The notes under the pieces are model-generated. The model was not told where the DNA came from. It did not search any database and saw only the letters and a list, made by a program, of their open reading frames with translations. This document shows, piece by piece, positions 1 through 13,062 of a stretch of DNA of 64,000 nucleotides. The stretch is from Gadus chalcogrammus. Taxonomy: Eukaryota; Chordata; Actinopteri; Gadiformes; Gadidae. The position numbers were made by a program, and so were the translations under genes. Numbering within the stretch: the stretch's first letter is position 1; each line of letters opens with the position of its first letter. The stretch is taken from assembly GCF_026213295.1 (NCBI RefSeq), contig NC_079426.1:14894925-14958924 (forward strand). The letters are read 5' to 3'.

Positions 1-898
1 TTATCATATTGTTTAATCCTGGCAACATAACCCCATTTGCTCTTGTGTTGGAACATGCAATCCATTAGTTAGCTCCAGGCTAGCGAGCAGCGCTGCCTTT
101 GATCATAATTGCTCTGTGTTGTACAGTGGGAGGGGAAGCGTTTTAGACAGCCCCGCACCATCAATGAACCCCATTGTCTCTCACGGTAACCCCGCTGTGC
201 TAAATGGAACGCGCCTCGTAGCTCAGAGGAACTAGTACCCCACCACGGCCATGACACCAAAACAAGGGGTTCTAAGTAGGTGATCAGGGAGCAACCTGCT
301 GAGAGCTCAGGCAGTAATGCTGTTTTTGTTGTTGTTGTTTTCTGAAAATACTGTGCTCTGTACTGTACTCATGTTTCTGGGGGACGAACCACCTCAGTTA
401 ACACACCGGTGCCAAGTCAAAGAAGCATGTGGCTCCTCCTGAGCTGTACTAGGAGGGTTCGGGTAAGTCAGGCAGGGCATGAACCAGCATCCCTCCTCCT
501 CTCCGTTGAGAGTGACAGCCTGACTCTTTGACCGGCTGCCGGTTTGATTCCTGGGCTTCTCCTGGTGTGTACGTGTAGAGATTGTGAGCTTGAGCACAAA
601 TGGATGAGGTCATGCATCCAATTATTCCAAAGACAAAATAATGCAAATGCTGTATCAGCCATCCAATTGATATTAAAATGTAAATGAACATTTAATAGTG
701 GCAATTAATGCTTCCATTTAAAAACATGAGCAGTTCTGCTTTGTTAGCGATAGCTACATAAATAATCACCCCCATCTCAATATATTCATTGTTATATCGT
801 ACAAAGACATCAGACTCATCAATGCGGCCAGCTGTATCCTACACCACACAGTAAAACCAACCTCACGTTTACATCATGTATGTGTTTTGCTCCTCTAG
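1..898. other. Intron sequence, copy 1 (end of intron 14)
   Basis: No exon seen. Around 500-590 there is a stretch with a tRNA-box-B-like ggtttgattcc, possibly a SINE remnant. The same sequence is at 28154-29049. Confidence 0.5.
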
Positions 899-1122
899 AC
901 GACCCGTCCAAGGACAGTGGCTCCGCTGACACCTTGGGGCCAGATCCCCCCCTACAAGCGGTGGACAGGGGGGCCTCCATTCTATCGGCGCTGCAGGATG
1001 TGAGGTGTCTGGACGGGCTGATCAGAGCGCACACCCTGCTGGGCTTCATGGAGCCCAGGACCTCCCCGGGCCACCAGGAGAACCTGCTCCGGGCCTACGT
1101 CTTCGTCCTGCACACCTGGAAC
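899..1122 (+). CDS. cfap46: copy 1 of cfap46 exon 15
   Basis: Same splice sites and length (224) as 29050-29273. The only amino-acid change seen is Cys (TGT, 1006-1008) for Arg. Confidence 0.85.
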
Positions 1123-1396
1123 GTAAGGACGCAAGCTCGTGAACCTTCCACTCTACCAGCCGTCGGCTTTTTAATCATTTTATTCTATTCATTATAGAAT
1201 AGAAAAAAAATTGCACTACATTTGATTTTAAGGCTTTTAACCGCTTTTCAGCTGAATTTTTAATTTAATTTTAAAAGTGATACAATGAATTTTACCACGT
1301 ATCACATATCAGACAAATCAACGTCACCAACTACAATTATAGTTGATGTGGGTCTGTGTGTTTATCCTATTTGACTGTCAAATTCAACCAACTAAC

Positions 1397-1409
1397 TGTG
1401 TCTGTGTGT

Positions 1410-1473
<64 letters not shown>

Positions 1474-1489
1474 GCGTGTGTGCGTGTGT
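1397..1489. repeat. (TG)n microsatellite before copy 1 of exon 16
   Basis: Dinucleotide run ending in TGCG variants, 8 bases from the acceptor. The copy 2 equivalent is 29548-29630, shorter and with a GG interruption. Confidence 0.95.
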
Positions 1490-1497
1490 CACCACAG

Positions 1498-1647
1498 GTG
1501 TCCATGGCAACGGTGCGTGAGGTCCTTACCGAGATGGCGAAGGCTCTGCCGGTGGAGCCCCCCAGCTCTGCTGCCTCCAGGAAGGAGAAGAGTGTGGTGC
1601 GAGATAAGGGCAAGGGGAAGAAGACCAAAGAGGCACAGCAGACCCCC
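1498..1647 (+). CDS. cfap46: copy 1 of cfap46 exon 16
   Basis: Coding sequence appears identical to 29640-29789. The (TG)n run before the acceptor is longer and lacks the GG interruption of copy 2. Confidence 0.85.
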
Positions 1648-2126
1648 GTATGTTTCCACCCCTGCTCTGTATACGTCACAACACACAACACACAACACAC
1701 ACACAACACACACGTCCCTCTGCACACAAATCATGCGTGTGGCTCCATCAAGTACATAGGCGTTCAAAAGTACCCTCATTTTGTAGTTCCCAGGTAGGCA
1801 GAGATGATTTTTTCCCAACTTTTGATCGAAATGGAAGCTTATGCCTTCATATATAGACAATGAGGTATTTCAAATGATAGATCTAAACTCTGTATTTAAT
1901 TCTTACTAAATTGTTTTATTAGCCTCAACATTAGTATTAGTGGCCCAGCCACATTTTACATTTCTTAATTCTTATACATTTTACAATGTAAATCATTATA
2001 TTACAATAAATAAAATAAGAAATGACTTTACCCTACTTTTACGTTACCGTACTTGATAATTATCACCTGACCAAAGTAGGCTTGATTCCATAATGATTCA
2101 TATTTTCCTCCTCTGGACGTTACCAG

Positions 2127-2294
2127 CGACCCCCCACTGAGGAGAAGCCTCAACAACTGTTCCAGGAGGAGGAGCTCACCCTCCCTTCCACGCCTACAGA
2201 GTGGGCGCGCTACGTCTGTCCCCACGTGGTGCGGGAAACCTTCCGGACAAGTGGCGCCCACCACTGCATCAGCAAACCCAGCTTCCCCAAACAG
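2127..2294 (+). CDS. cfap46: copy 1 of cfap46 exon 17 (GC donor)
   Basis: Appears identical to 30265-30432 and keeps the same gcaagg donor, so that donor is unlikely to be a random sequencing error. Confidence 0.83.
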
Positions 2295-2428
2295 GCAAGG
2301 CTGGGACAATGTAGAAACAAGTGCTCTGCCTGCCGATTGCCCCATCTCTTAACCCCCGTCCTTATTGGATATACGTTAGGTGTGCACAAATTATTCAGTG
2401 TTGTTTCAAAACTTTCAGGTAACCTTGT

Positions 2429-2450
2429 GTCTGTGCTAATTAGCACAGAC
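2429..2450. repeat. 22-base perfect palindrome, copy 1
   Basis: gtctgtgctaa followed by its exact complement; the same is at 30567-30588. It lies in the intron after exon 17. Purpose unknown. Confidence 0.85.
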
Positions 2451-2854
2451 ATATTGATATTAGGTCACAATCACAACTCAGTTCAGTCAGTCAGAAACAT
2501 GACAGGACGTGCACACTTGACAGCTGACCTTGGATTACCAATGCTTTTGATGAATTTGCGAGGGGGGGGCGAAGGACGGAATCAGATTATGAATCAATTG
2601 GATCGGTATTAATTTATGTCGCGAGCACCTCGGCATTATGGGAAACTTAATGTGATGTAATTAGTTAGGCCTGTTTCAAAAGCCTTGGAGGTCGGGAAAG
2701 CAGGGCGAGGAAATAGGCCAATTTGAGCGCAGCACACCGCCAATTCAAGATCATTCTGTAATTAACTCAAAAGCAGTCCCTAGGCCACTACCATAATAAT
2801 GATTATTACAGTTTATTTGAAACCGTATCAAGAGTTTCTTAATCTCCTCTAAAC

Positions 2855-3035
<181 letters not shown>

Positions 3036-3042
3036 GCTGCAG

Positions 3043-3191
3043 GCCCAGAGTCTGTTCTACCTGGATCTCCTGGTCAGGGAACTGACGTCCCTCTCCCTCC
3101 CCCATCTGAGCCTCCCTGTGCTGCACCTTGCCGAGACCATCGCCCACGACCTTGTGGGCAGGAAGGGCCTGTCCGACCTCTACCGCCTCAG
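3043..3191 (+). CDS. cfap46: copy 1 of cfap46 exon 18
   Basis: Same 149-base exon as 31163-31311. The preceding (GT)n is pure and 176 bases long here, against about 156 with two GG interruptions in copy 2. Confidence 0.86.
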
Positions 3192-3820
3192 GTGCTCCTC
3201 AGCAGCATTCCTTTGGTCTCTGTCTGCCTCACTTTGTTGTGTCACTAGTCTCTCAATCACTCCTGTTTCTCACTCCTCTGTCTTGTCCCTTGGTCTCACT
3301 GTTCTCTCTCACTCCTCTGACACACTCCCCCATCTCATTCCTTGCACTCACGCATTCGTCTCTCTCCTCTGTCTCACTCCTTTATCTCACTCATCTGCCT
3401 CACTCCTATGAGGCACTCATCTGTAGCACTACTCATCTCAATCATCTGTCTCACTCTTTGGTCTCAATCCTAAATGAAACTCTGACAGCTCACTCTTACA
3501 TCTCACTCCCACAGCTCCCTTCTTCATCTTTTATTGTTTGTGTCATACACCGACAAAGATATCAGATTTGATGCAGGCCTGAAAGATGGTTTTGCTTTGG
3601 ACATCCCCACAATGATAATCCAATACCCGGAGTCATATCTAGATGAAGGGGTTGATTAAAGAGCAGGCATTTAAATGGAACGCTCAATAATGGCCATTTG
3701 AACCAAAGTGGGAGTAAAATGCCTGCTGTACCAGTTGGGTCTGAGAGAATTTATGACAGTAAAAGGAATGATAACATGAAGCCTTCCCATGTGTCATCTA
3801 CAATGTCCCCACACATCCAG

Positions 3821-3919
3821 GATTGTGAGGACCTGTTGTCAACTGGGTATGGAGGCCCATTCTCCTTACCAGGACGAGCTGTTGGACCTCAGTAGCCTCC
3901 GGGAACAGGAACTAATTGA
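3821..3919 (+). CDS. cfap46: copy 1 of cfap46 exon 19
   Basis: Same as 31942-32040. The 36-base hairpin starts 17 bases past the exon end. Confidence 0.8.
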
Positions 3920-3936
3920 GTAAGTTCGGCCCCATG

Positions 3937-3972
3937 ATAATGCAGAGAACGTAGATACGTTCTCTGCATTAT
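3937..3972. repeat. Perfect 17-base hairpin after exon 19, copy 1
   Basis: Arms ataatgcagagaacgta and tacgttctctgcattat are exact complements around a 2-base GA centre, starting 17 bases beyond the exon end. The same hairpin is at 32058-32093. Confidence 0.9.
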
Positions 3973-4034
3973 TATACGTAGCCTGGTTTTGTTTTGAAGC
4001 TATTTATAACAGTTCTGATTCTACATTCTTCCAG

Positions 4035-4095
4035 CTGTCGTAAGGCAATTTTTATAGCAAGGCAGAGGAGGAGCCAAAACATGCTTCCAAAACAG
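4035..4095 (+). CDS. cfap46: copy 1 of cfap46 exon 20
   Basis: Same 61-base exon as 32156-32216, in phase with its neighbours in this copy. Confidence 0.78.
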
Positions 4096-5494
4096 GTCAG
4101 TACACAAAACGTCTTTATTATTATTATAGAGAAAACATAAAAGCTACACTTATCGTTTCTTCATGGCTGAATGCTTAGATTGTTCTGTGCCTCTTATTCA
4201 GTTGCTATTGGCTTTTAGAACCAGTCGATCAGCTGTAAATTGGGAGAGGAAAGGGGGTGGACATTTAAATATGAGACCCGATCAAACGTGCTGAGACCGA
4301 GACATACAAGTCATATTGAATGCATTTGGCATCTTTCGGACATGTGTCTAGAAACACTTACAACTTTTCTCTGGAATGTAAGTCAACTGGAAATATTGCC
4401 GCAGCTCACTTTAAGAATTAGTATTACGTTTTTATAGACCATCTAGATTGCTTTAGGAATTACTCATTATTGGAAGAATTTGTCCCTAAATCCATTCAGA
4501 GAGCGAATGTCATCTTAGAAAGAGAGGAATAGCTTGGCTAACATTGATCCATGTCCCAAACTGAAACTAAATGGATTTTTGCTTTTTTATATAAATATAG
4601 ATACAACCAATATAAATATAATAATACTGTAAAATATATAAACTAATGTTACATAAAATACCAATAAATATATTTACTGCTTCTGATCTGACAAATCAAA
4701 TCAACTCAAAAACAAGCAATATGATGCCAGCCAACAGCCATATTCACACACGCCTGTCGAATGAGGACACCGACATCTGTATCTACAAGAGACTGACTTT
4801 GTTTGAATACTGTGTACCAGGGTTTTATTAGATGTAGCCCGGCGGAGGAGTAAATTACCCCTTTTCTTTCTTTCTCTTGAAGTGATGATTGCAAAGCCCT
4901 GTACGGGTGAATTGCATCATGAATTGGACTTCAGACCATTTGCGTGCACGCATTCCTGATAAGACGTCCATATCTTTGTGTTCTTCTTGGTTCAAAAGAG
5001 CTTGATAACTTTTGATTACTGCTGCATAGCAATGATTCATGTTATACATTGTGAAACTTTCTCATATTTATTTTTTCCTCCATTTTGTGTTGAAATCAGT
5101 TTGGCTCGCATGGATTTTAACACAGAGATGTATGTGCAGGACAAGTTTCAATTCATGTTTAAATTCTGTTTAAATTACCAATATCTCAACGTTACCAAAG
5201 CACGAAGATAGGAACTTTTCTTCACATTGGTATCAGATGTAAATTCTAACCCCATTAGAACCAATTCACTATTAAGGTCCCCTGCACACAGCCGACATAC
5301 ACACTTATGTGCCTGGGTTGCACAAATTAGGGTTAGGGTTAGGCATTTAATGGCAAGTTAATTGAACCATCAGAAGATGCCACTACAATAGTTGATTTAA
5401 TCAAGGCAGTGCCATCCCTGAAGTATTTAGTTACTCTTTAGACCACAAGCTATGTCTCAAATGAAAGCCATACGACACAATCCTTTCTTTTCAG

Positions 5495-5653
5495 AGTTCC
5501 TCTGCGGAGCCCAGGCCGGAGGTACGGCTCCACCAGTGGAGAGCTGAGCTGAGCTCTGAGGGTATATGGCTGGACAAGGCTGAGGTGTGCCTCAGCATTG
5601 GGCTCTATCCATCAGCCAGATGGCTTCTGGTCGAGGGCCATCTGCTGGCCAAG
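5495..5653 (+). CDS. cfap46: copy 1 of cfap46 exon 21
   Basis: Same as 33616-33774 except for a silent GGT/GGC difference. Confidence 0.86.
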
Positions 5654-6106
5654 GTACCTCCACAACAGGCTGTAGACAGGGAGGAAAAAGGCATTTTTCA
5701 GGCTGGTCCAGGGGGTTCTGCACCTGAAACAATTTTAAACTTGTGCTAATTACTTTGAGGAATTAATTAACTTATTGGTCATCTCGGTGGGGCGATGAAA
5801 AGAAAGGGTTAGAGCTGCACTGAGCATATGTGTTATTTCTAGCAATAAACTCTTATTTCTTAATTTCATCATTTACTTTCAGTTCATGTATTATAGGTCT
5901 AAATAATAATTTAGAAAAAACTAACTTAAATCTTAATCTTAAGCAATCGTAAAGATTGCACAGATATATGTGTATAATACTTACCGGTAATACATATGTT
6001 GTAATATCATGCTTACAATCGAACAACTATGTGAAACATGACAAAAGTTATTCTTCTATTTTCGACCCCCTTGTGCTGACAGTATCTTGCCTCTTTCCCC
6101 TCCCAG

Positions 6107-6299
6107 GAAGTGGGTCAGCAGGAGACCGAGGCCAGGGCTCTACTGGGTCTGGCGGGTTTGGCCTGTGCGGAGGGGGACCATGGCCAGGCCCTGGAACTCC
6201 TGGACCGGGCTCAGGACCTGGGAGGGGACGAGGAGTTCTGGTACAAGCTCACACTGACCCGGGTCCAAGCCACGGCCAGCCTGGGAGACCAGGAGGCGG
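6107..6299 (+). CDS. cfap46: copy 1 of cfap46 exon 22, with an indel at the donor
   Basis: Copy 1 reads gaggcgg|gtgcga where copy 2 reads gagggg|gtgcga. Used with the GT donor, this copy is 193 bases long, one too many for the phase-0 exon that follows. A GC donor after GAG (6295) would restore the phase. It is either a sequence error or a damaged allele. Confidence 0.8.
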
Positions 6300-6519
6300 G
6301 TGCGAAGGTCTGGAATAACCACCTTTAAAAGACATTGACATTAAGTCAGGCTTTATCAATGGCAACTTACGAGTTAAGATACAATCAGAATCAAAGTAGC
6401 ACAACTGGACAGAATAGCAATATGATATGTGATTGTGATGTAGGGGCTATTGTTTATTCTTCCCTCCTTGATAGATTGTTCCCCATCCCATCATAGTAAC
6501 GCCAAGCTTTCCTCCATAG

Positions 6520-6626
6520 GTTGATTTGGTTATACAGCAGGGCTGTGCAGTTCTCCGCTCCGTTCTGGGCCAGCGACCCAACCACGCTCCAAGGCTGCGC
6601 CTCTGGATCGCATCCCTGGAGACGAG
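6520..6626 (+). CDS. cfap46: copy 1 of cfap46 exon 23
   Basis: Same as 34640-34746 except for His (CAC) where copy 2 has Arg (CGC). Confidence 0.84.
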
Positions 6627-7702
6627 GTACCACATGTCTCCTTGGGGTGGGGGGGGGCTGGGGGGGAGAAGGGTTAAGAAGGGTCTCACACCCCTTTTGA
6701 AAACAGGTCTTGAAACATTATTAAGTTTCGTTTATGCTTTCTCCAATTTTTTCCTACACAATGAGTATGGCTAACAACCCAACTCAATATATATTTTAAA
6801 CAGAGGCATCATTGTAGGATAAACACAGTTGTCGCTCATAAAACAAATTATTGATCTATTATTTTGAATGTACCAGGGCACGGTTAATATCCTAATCTTC
6901 ACTAGTTCAGTCTACTCATGGCTCCTGGTACGCACAAGCAGCAGACCCCGACACCTGTATTTGTCCTCAAGTGACTGTGAAAAGGGCTATGATCTATGGC
7001 TGGACAGCAAAGGGGGTTGGATGATACAATGAAATTTACCTTTCATTTAAGGGCAGTGTATTTTTCAGTACACCGGAAAAATAGTGTGGAGGTATGTCGC
7101 ATGTATAGCCAAACCTCAGTCGAAACCAAAGAAATAGCAGCCCAAAAAACACTATTTCATCCATTGAGATTAGTTTTCTCCTTGCTCCTCTTCAGTAGCA
7201 GTTGTGGACATTTAACCTAACGGCCTTCCACTCTCATGACGCAGCAAGGCCACCAGAGGTGGCTACAGGGACATTATGAAAAAGGAAAGCCTCACAAACT
7301 CAATCAATTACCAATTCGCTGTAAGGCCTTTTATCATCCAGCGATGCCATGGCTTGTAAGACCCAGGCGTTCTTTAGCCATGGGTCTCAAGAAGCGTCGG
7401 TGAACACAGCCATTTTGTACCAAAAAATGTGTAATGTTTTTAAACAGAGTAAATTCTATATACAATTCCAGTGTTCGCCACTTCCAACTAACCCTAAACA
7501 CCTGGTCGTAGTTTCCTATTGGCTGCGCACCCTTGCTCAAGCAAGTGTGGTGTGAATTTTCGAACCATTCGACAATGCTCCTCACACTTGCCCAAACCTC
7601 TTCTACCTTTTTTTTATCTAATGTTGGCATGTTCTCCTGCTAAACCTTTACCCTGTAAAGGCCTTGTGTCTCATGTGTGGGTGCTGTACCTCCTGCTCCC
7701 AG

Positions 7703-7885
7703 ACGTGCTGCGGAATGCATCCGCCTCGTGAGCCACCGGGGGCCCGGAGAGACCATCTCAGCCGGGGAAGCCCTCAGGCTGACCCAGGCCTGCCACGCTC
7801 TCAGAGATGCTGCCCGGGAGAGCACTCAACTGGGCCAGGAGGAGCAGGCTGCGCAGGCCCATCTGGAGCACGCCACGGGACTCAG
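7703..7885 (+). CDS. cfap46: copy 1 of cfap46 exon 24
   Basis: Coding sequence matches 35820-36002, with the same splice sites. Confidence 0.85.
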
Positions 7886-8216
7886 GTTGCTACTCAGTGG
7901 ACTGTAATGCATCTGTACATACGCTGGGAGGAGGAGAGCTGACGTTGACTTACTGCCCATGATTGATTGATTGGACTGTATTCTGACCAGTGAGGAACAT
8001 TCTCACCGTATTTGTAATGTGAATTAACTTTTAGCTGTAAATAAAGATGTGTACTTTATTCTTGAAATCCTTAATTTATTTATTAAGGTTGTTTTTGTTA
8101 TTTTTTACACAAAGTTTCACATGTGTTTTTTTCTCATGACCTCTGACAAAGTTCTATGGCATAGTATCACAAACTGTTATGTATATATAAATATATATAT
8201 CATTCTTTTCTCTCAG

Positions 8217-8352
8217 AGTCTTGGCCAGACACGCTGGCAGTGATGACGAGGAGAAGCGCCACCTGCTGGACAGCGTGTGCAGGATGCAGGAGGCAGTGTC
8301 CTTGCAGGAGCATGCTCTGCTGAGGGCATGGAGCTGGGCCCCCTCGCAGGAG
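8217..8352 (+). CDS. cfap46: copy 1 of cfap46 exon 25
   Basis: Coding sequence matches 36332-36467, with the same splice sites. Confidence 0.85.
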
Positions 8353-9492
8353 GTAGGTCAGACACACGTTCGTCTACAGAATCCCCCCCTGTGGAGCGCG
8401 TGAAAACTGAAGCGAAGGCCCCAGGGGCCCATGTCCTCATCTGTGTGTGTGTGCGTGCGTGCGTGCGTGTGTACGCGTGTGCGTGGGTAAACTGGGACTG
8501 GCTGTTTTCTGCTGTCTATCATTCCCACTGGTATTTCGACCGTAACCCAATTACCCAACGAACTGCATTTCGTTGCAAAGTCAATACACAGATATGGTCT
8601 ACAGTTATGAAAAACACATCTGGTTCTCCTCATGAAGGAATCCGTCTTCGGCCAGTGTGGAAATTGTGTTATCTGGGTCTCCTCCAAACCTCCCGTCAGA
8701 GGATGACAGATGGCCATGACACACCAAAGAGGTCTAGGGACATATCCGGGAATGTTTACAGGGCTCAAGTAGGACTGGTATTGGCAGCGCGGCATTGAAC
8801 CGCGGCCCAGGATGTGAGTGAGTGACAGACAGCCGTAAACCCTGCTAGTTCCACAGAGGGCACCCAACACCGGCGTCGTTTACCTGCCCACGTTTATTCT
8901 CTTCAGCCATGTGTGCATTCACTCTGTTTTGCCATTTTGTTCCCCCCTCAAACAATCATATTAAAGGCTTAATTTGGATGCCACCGCCAAAAATAGTGAA
9001 CAGCTGAGGATTAAGTGGGTTCATGAGGTTTTGCGTGTACTCTGCCAGTCTTATAATCTGACTGCCTCTAATTGAATGCAGGGGAGTAAGCCAAATTGAT
9101 GTTTTGTTTGTGACAGTGTGTATGTGTGCGTGTTTATGTTTGTTATGCATGTGTGCGTGTGTGTATGTGTTTTTGTGTGTGTGAGTGTTTTTGTGTGTAT
9201 GTGTGTATGTGTGCGTGCGCACGTGTGTCTGTCCGTGTGCATCAATTGTGCCTTTCTTTCCCCGATCTCTACACTGCTCTGACAGAGCCAGATAAAGCCA
9301 TGATTTACCTGTCAACAGCAGATGGCTGCAGCGGTTAGATTTCACACACGCACGCACACACACACACACACCTTGTCGATGCACTCTAGAACATTATGCA
9401 AACCACAGGCTGAGAGACCATGGCGACCCCGGAGAGCAAGCCCCTGGCCCATTTAACGTGCAGTAGCTTAATCGTCTAATCTGTGTGTCCAC

Positions 9493-10225
9493 TAGTGATG
9501 GGTCGGTCGCGAACGATTCGGTCAGTACGAACGAATCCCGAAGGTGAACGAAGAGAACATATTCCCAAAACAAGAGAACTGATTATTTTTAATTATTTTT
9601 AAAACGTATAACAAAAATATGGTTACGTAAATAAAATATACGAACAAACAGAGCTTTGTCTCCCCGCGACCTTATATCGATTGAGTCTTAAACGTTCCTA
9701 TAGATTCAGCCAATGACTGCAGGTAGCAATCGCGTTGCCATGGCCCATGGGTAAACAAATGATAAGGCACCACCACACAACGTTAACTAACGATCGCTGT
9801 AGGCTTCAATAGCATGCAAGCACTTTATGTTTTCTTTTTATTTTGTTCTACATTACAATTGCATGATTTTATAAAGTTACAGTAGATAAAGATTTACCCA
9901 CCATTATGAGTCTCGTTTGGTCTAGTTGCTAACGTGCTTCACTGCTTATTAGCGCTACTTGGAAGACGGCATTTAATTCGTACTGCACCCCATTATGTAT
10001 TAAGGATATTTATGAAAGAAAAGGCACGTATGTGCTTTATATTTACACTTAACCTGGGTAATTTCGCTAGAACATTAGAAAGTAGTAGGCTACATGCATG
10101 TTGATTAACAGGCAAATGACGTAACAGACCATCTGACTTAACAAACGAATCAAACGAACGAATCGTGATAGTGAACGGAACTGAAAGAACTGATTCCCGG
10201 TAAAGAATAGTTTTGCCCATCCATA
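9493..10225. mobile_element. hAT-like MITE, copy 1
   Basis: Imperfect inverted ends (tagtgatggg at left, the complement of tatggatggg at right) and internal inverted motifs acgaacgaatc/gattcgttcg near both ends. It is flanked by 8-base repeats gtgtccac (9485-9492) and gcgtccac (10226-10233), with one mismatch. About 733 bases, with no transposase. hAT elements make 8-base target duplications, which supports the class. Confidence 0.75.
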
Positions 10226-11377
10226 GCGTCCACTGTGCATGTGCTCCCCATGGTTCTTGTATGTTTGCAGATAGTGACAGAACCAACAGATGGCGCAATA
10301 CCCAGGGACAGACTGGTGACTCTGGGTCTGGTTGTCACTACCAGGCTCTGGCTTTTGACCGTCACATTTTTTTTTTTAATCCTTCTGAACCCCGTCCGAC
10401 TTCTCTGATGAGATTGATTTGAAGGAAGCGGTGTTACAACGCACTCTTGGCAAGCCGTCAGAGGGCATGCATCTGTAACCTTGTTGTCTCAGCAGATGGT
10501 GCTGCTGCCCAGTTAGTTAGGGAGCTAGGCGGGTCAGCGCAGTAGTCCAACACATGCCTCCCCTCCCTTGCCCTTCTCTGTCTGTCGCCTGCCTGTTCTA
10601 TTTTGGACTGGTCTCTTTACTTTAACATTCAAATGATTGATGGCAGGAGTTGGCCAATCTGGGTGAACAGGGCATTTCAGTTTCTTCTGCTTCTAATTAT
10701 TTTTGTCGTCAAACCAAGTGGCTAGAGGCGGGGATCTGTAGGCATGTGGTTGACGAACACAAACTCGGCCAGCAGTAGTAAACTATATAAAAAAAGTGAA
10801 TGTAAAGTTTCAAGTCAGCACTGTATAGACCAGTGTAGAAATACACTGATTCAAATCCCCTTCTCCACAACAAAACACGAAACGAGTCCTTAGCACATTG
10901 CAGGATCTGGTTCCAGCCCAGGTCCTTACTGTCTCCTCTTAGAGGTTCTGCCAGAGTGTAGTAGGAACACTGGATCCCAGATTAATTTTGGCTTTACAGG
11001 GCTACCTTTCCTCCCATACTATACTGTTAATTATTAGGGTTAGGTTTTCTTTTTGTCAATTAGGAGGTGATGACCACCAACATTTCTGAATGTGAATTCA
11101 GTCGCATGTAAGTAGTGGCCTGGCATCTAGGCCTTGGACATGGAGGATAAAACATATCTCAAAGTTACAAACCAAGACACCGCTCCTGCTATAAATACAC
11201 TGTTGCTTCAAATGTCGCAAACGTCTCACCCTAAGAAACTCTTACCTGACTTTCTTTTTCTCTGTGTTTGTGGTGGAATGTGTGGGTATGGATGACAAGC
11301 TCCGTTATGGCATGGATGTCTTCGCGTTTACATGCATGTCTGTGTGTGCGTGTATCGTAATGCGTGTGTGTGCGTAG

Positions 11378-11505
<128 letters not shown>

Positions 11506-11529
11506 AACCGTGCTCTCTGCCCTTCCCAG

Positions 11530-11727
11530 AGTCCCGGCCTGACATTGGTGTCCATGCGACGGCTGCAGCGCCTGCGGCTATCTCTGGCGGAGCTGTGTCT
11601 GGCCACGCTGGAGCAGCTGCACGCAGAGGAGGAGGTCCAGGCCCACGCCCGCCGAGCCAAGTCCTCCGCACAGAGAGCGCTGGAGGACTTCACCTGTCAC
11701 ACTCCGGAGCCGGGCTGCCTAGACCAG
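11530..11727 (+). CDS. cfap46: copy 1 of cfap46 exon 26
   Basis: Same as 39641-39838 except for Ser (TCC) where copy 2 has Thr (ACC). It ends in phase 0 and so cannot join exon 1 at 15181 in frame. Confidence 0.85.
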
Positions 11728-12941
11728 GTCAGACATCCAAGACTCCCGGATCCACGCTGAACTCGCCCTGACTGTGATGTAGTCTCACACGCACGCACGC
11801 ACGCACACACACACGCCGGCGCCCACACACACACATGCGGGCGCCCACGCAGCATTGGTTCTGTACGGAGGCCAACTGTTTGTACCACTGACAGTGTGCT
11901 GTAAGGTCAGCCCCCCCACAGAGAGGATGAAACAGCATCTTGATTAACTCATTGAATATTCTTTAATATGTTAAATGGAGGATATTTTACATCGAGCTTA
12001 ACCATACGTGGATATGCATTCTCTCTCTGATAATGGATTAGCTGATTATTATGTTTCTTTTTTTTTAACGTTATGACTTTGATGACTTTATTAACTAATA
12101 TGAACCCCCAACTCTCGACCATTCGGGCTGTTTTGTGGTGGTATATTTCAGGCTATGTGAGATAGAGTTTACACTCTTTTGAAAGCAGACAATTGCAATA
12201 TAAAATTGTATAAATTAGGAAGGACAGAGTCAGATAAAAAGTATATCTTGTTCAGGAACGTCTACAGAGGTTCGAGTAATTTGAGTTGATTCAGTGTTGT
12301 GCTGAATGGACAATTTAAACGAGATAAAGCTGTTTGATGATCTGGCAGGATTTGAATAACCTCATTTATTTTTTTGAAATCAACTATAGCTGCAAGAGAA
12401 CCAGATAAAAAAAACAAAGGTGGTTTCACAATGGTTTCTTTCATTTCCAGCGGGCGTATTGCAAGAAGACCCGTGTTTGGATAGAAACATCTATATTGGT
12501 GACTTGAGCGATTCCCTCGCTCTGTGAATTTGAAATGTGCTCATCTAATATGGATGGGGCTCTATGATGAAGGGGGAAATGGGCTTTCTTTTGTACAGGG
12601 CTTCGAGAACACCACAACCCATCATGCCTCACAACCCCATCACCAGTGGTTTAATCATGTATGGTAGACGGTTAACGGTCTGACAGCAAGATGTCTTTCC
12701 ATCTGTTTCCATGATCCCTTTTCCTCTTTGGAAACTACTTGCTCCTCGCTCCACACATTTCCCTCGCGTCTTGTCACCTGCTCCTCCTCCACCTCCACCT
12801 TGTTTAAGCCTCCAACTGTCACTTCTTTCACTCAATCGCCTATGGAACTTTCTGGATCTTTGTGTTACACCTGTACATGCCATTCTATGACCTACTTCTA
12901 TATCTTCCCCCCATCTCTCTAGCTCGCTATCTCGCTCTCTT

Positions 12942-13062
<121 letters not shown>

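Noticed and set aside
3698..3895. 66-codon ORF overlapping exon 19
   Set aside because: It is in a different frame from the one that joins exons 18 and 20, and its sequence is not family-like.
5327..5343. Telomere-like ttagggttagggttagg
   Set aside because: Fewer than three units, single-copy within intron 20 in both duplicates; too short to mark a telomere or fusion.
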